Assembly: GCA_026713505.1 (NCBI GenBank)
Contig: JAPOOH010000054.1
Location: forward strand, 1-13,213
DNA: 13,213 nucleotides
Source of the DNA: Chloroflexota bacterium
Lineage (GTDB): Bacteria; Chloroflexota; Dehalococcoidia; Lucifugimonadales; Australimonadaceae
Direction: 5' to 3'
Part shown: positions 12,415-13,213 of the stretch, piece after piece
Numbering within the stretch: position 1 is the stretch's first letter
Layout of the letters: every line of letters begins with the position of its first letter
Notes under the pieces: generated by a model
Seen by the model: only the letters and a program-made list of their open reading frames with translations
Databases searched by the model: none
What the model was told of the DNA's origin: nothing
Translations under genes and position numbers: made by a program

Positions 12415-13213
12415 ATGCTGAGTCAGCAGGAGAACCATCGCCTCACGCAGGTCGGCGCAGGGACGCCCATGGGCGAGTTGATGCGCCGCTACTGGCATCC
12501 CGTCGCCGCGACGGCGGAGCTCGACGACCGCTCTACCAAGCCGCTGCGCATCCTCGGCGAGGATCTTGTCCTCTACAAGGACAGGTCCGGCACGCTCGGC
12601 CTCATCGAACGCTTCTGCCCCCACCGCCGCGTCGACCTCTCCTACGGCATCCCGGAGGAGCACGGGCTGCGCTGCATGTACCACGGCTGGATGATGGACG
12701 AGACCGGCCAGTGCATCGAACAGCCGTTCGAGGAGACCGTACATCCGGACGGCCGCTTCAAGGAGAAGGTCAAGGTCGCGGGCTACCCTGTTCAGGAGAT
12801 GGGCGGCCTCATTTTCGCGTACATGGGCCCGCAGCCCGCACCGTTCCTGCCCGTCTGGGACCCCTTCCAGTGGGACGATGCCGTGCACGACGTGGGCATC
12901 ACGACACTCGACTGCAACTGGCTCCAGTGCATGGAGAACTCGCTCGACCCTGTCCACGTGGAGTGGCTGCATCGCTTCTACACGAACTACCAGCAGGCGA
13001 TATCGCCAGACCTGATCGCCACGATGCCGCCGCGCATCCCGCACCAGGAGATCGGTTTCGACGTCTTCGATCACGGCATCATCAAGCGCCGTGTTCTCGA
13101 GGGCTACACCAGGGAGAGCGACGACTGGAAGATCGGGCACCCCATCCTCTTTCCGCAGATCCTGTACGTCGGCGGCTTCCAGTCCAAGACGCTCCAGTAC
13201 CGCGTGCCGATAG
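12415..13213 (+). CDS. Rieske ring-hydroxylating oxygenase alpha subunit, N-terminal part
   Basis: Catalytic subunit of a Rieske non-heme iron oxygenase, of the phthalate 4,5-dioxygenase-like group, which inserts oxygen into aromatic or related substrates using electrons from a separate reductase. 266 codons are present and the frame is open at the right edge. The Rieske [2Fe-2S] motif is C68-P-H70 ... C87-x2-H90 in 'CPHRR' and 'CMYHGW'. The mononuclear iron site is D178-x2-H181-x4-H186 in 'MENSLDPVHVEWLH'; D178 or N175 bridges to the Rieske centre of a neighbouring subunit, while the third iron ligand should lie in the missing C-terminus. GGAGG precedes the ATG, and an extended -10 promoter and hairpin lie upstream. 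Substrate unknown. Expanded families of such oxygenases are known from SAR202 Chloroflexota, which fits the other genes. Confidence 0.93.
   Translation, partial: MLSQQENHRLTQVGAGTPMGELMRRYWHPVAATAELDDRSTKPLRILGEDLVLYKDRSGTLGLIERFCPHRRVDLSYGIPEEHGLRCMYHGWMMDETGQCIEQPFEETVHPDGRFKEKVKVAGYPVQEMGGLIFAYMGPQPAPFLPVWDPFQWDDAVHDVGITTLDCNWLQCMENSLDPVHVEWLHRFYTNYQQAISPDLIATMPPRIPHQEIGFDVFDHGIIKRRVLEGYTRESDDWKIGHPILFPQILYVGGFQSKTLQYRVPI

Noticed and set aside
11746..12416. Overlapping minus-strand frames in the gap after the response regulator
   Set aside because: They read across inverted repeats, give low-complexity products and lack ribosome sites; better explained as repeat-derived spurious frames.
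12337..13140. 267-residue minus-strand frame opposite the Rieske gene
   Set aside because: Antisense shadow of a gene with intact Rieske and iron-binding motifs.

Overview
The window is GC-rich bacterial chromosome. Its gene set (a coaD neighbourhood with a coiled-coil gene, MmgE/PrpD, a Rieske oxygenase of the phthalate-dioxygenase type, many short GC-rich intergenic inverted repeats) suggests a Chloroflexota member, perhaps a Dehalococcoidia/SAR202-type marine or groundwater lineage. This is inference from gene content and style; no rRNA or other taxonomic marker is present.

Layout: (1) 1-2733, minus strand: an information-processing operon greA-lysS-serS. serS runs off the left edge, and lysS and serS overlap by 8 bp. 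A TTTACT-18-TAGAAT promoter lies before greA. (2) 2736-3386, minus: a GNAT acetyltransferase. (3) 3387-3533: a divergent intergenic region with a perfect 16-bp palindrome whose core matches the Gram-positive LexA/DinR box. (4) 3534-5091, plus: rsmD (apparently starting at CTG), coaD (ATGA overlap) and a coiled-coil protein, closed by a long GC hairpin. (5) 5196-7302, plus: an MmgE/PrpD-family enzyme followed 3 nt later by an AlaX-type alanyl-tRNA editing protein. (6) 7405-8214, plus: a SAM-dependent methyltransferase, flanked by dispersed inverted repeats and a G-run-rich segment. (7) 8377-9319, minus: a Fur-family regulator and a small signal-peptide-bearing membrane protein. (8) 9762-11740, plus: a NarL/DesK-type two-component pair. 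The kinase has six predicted membrane segments and is broken by a frame change at a run of nine G between its N box and G1 box; an exact 3 x 18-bp tandem repeat lies in the helix before its phospho-histidine. (9) 11741-12414: about 670 bp with no credible gene but several clear inverted repeats, then an extended -10 promoter and leader hairpin. (10) 12415 to the right edge, plus: N-terminal two thirds of a Rieske ring-hydroxylating oxygenase alpha subunit.

Regions 1 and 4 are housekeeping (transcript cleavage, tRNA charging, 16S rRNA methylation, CoA synthesis). Regions 5 and 10 look like carboxylic-acid and aromatic catabolism. Regions 7 and 8 form a regulatory island of divergent transcription units. 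The most interesting observations are the G9 frame change and the tandem repeat in the kinase, both potentially length-variable; the CTG start of rsmD; the LexA-like operator; the shortened GreA tip loop; and the organised inverted repeats at 11913-12224. I did not find a CRISPR array, phage or transposase gene, tRNA or rRNA. I cannot claim a wholly new defence or mobile system here.
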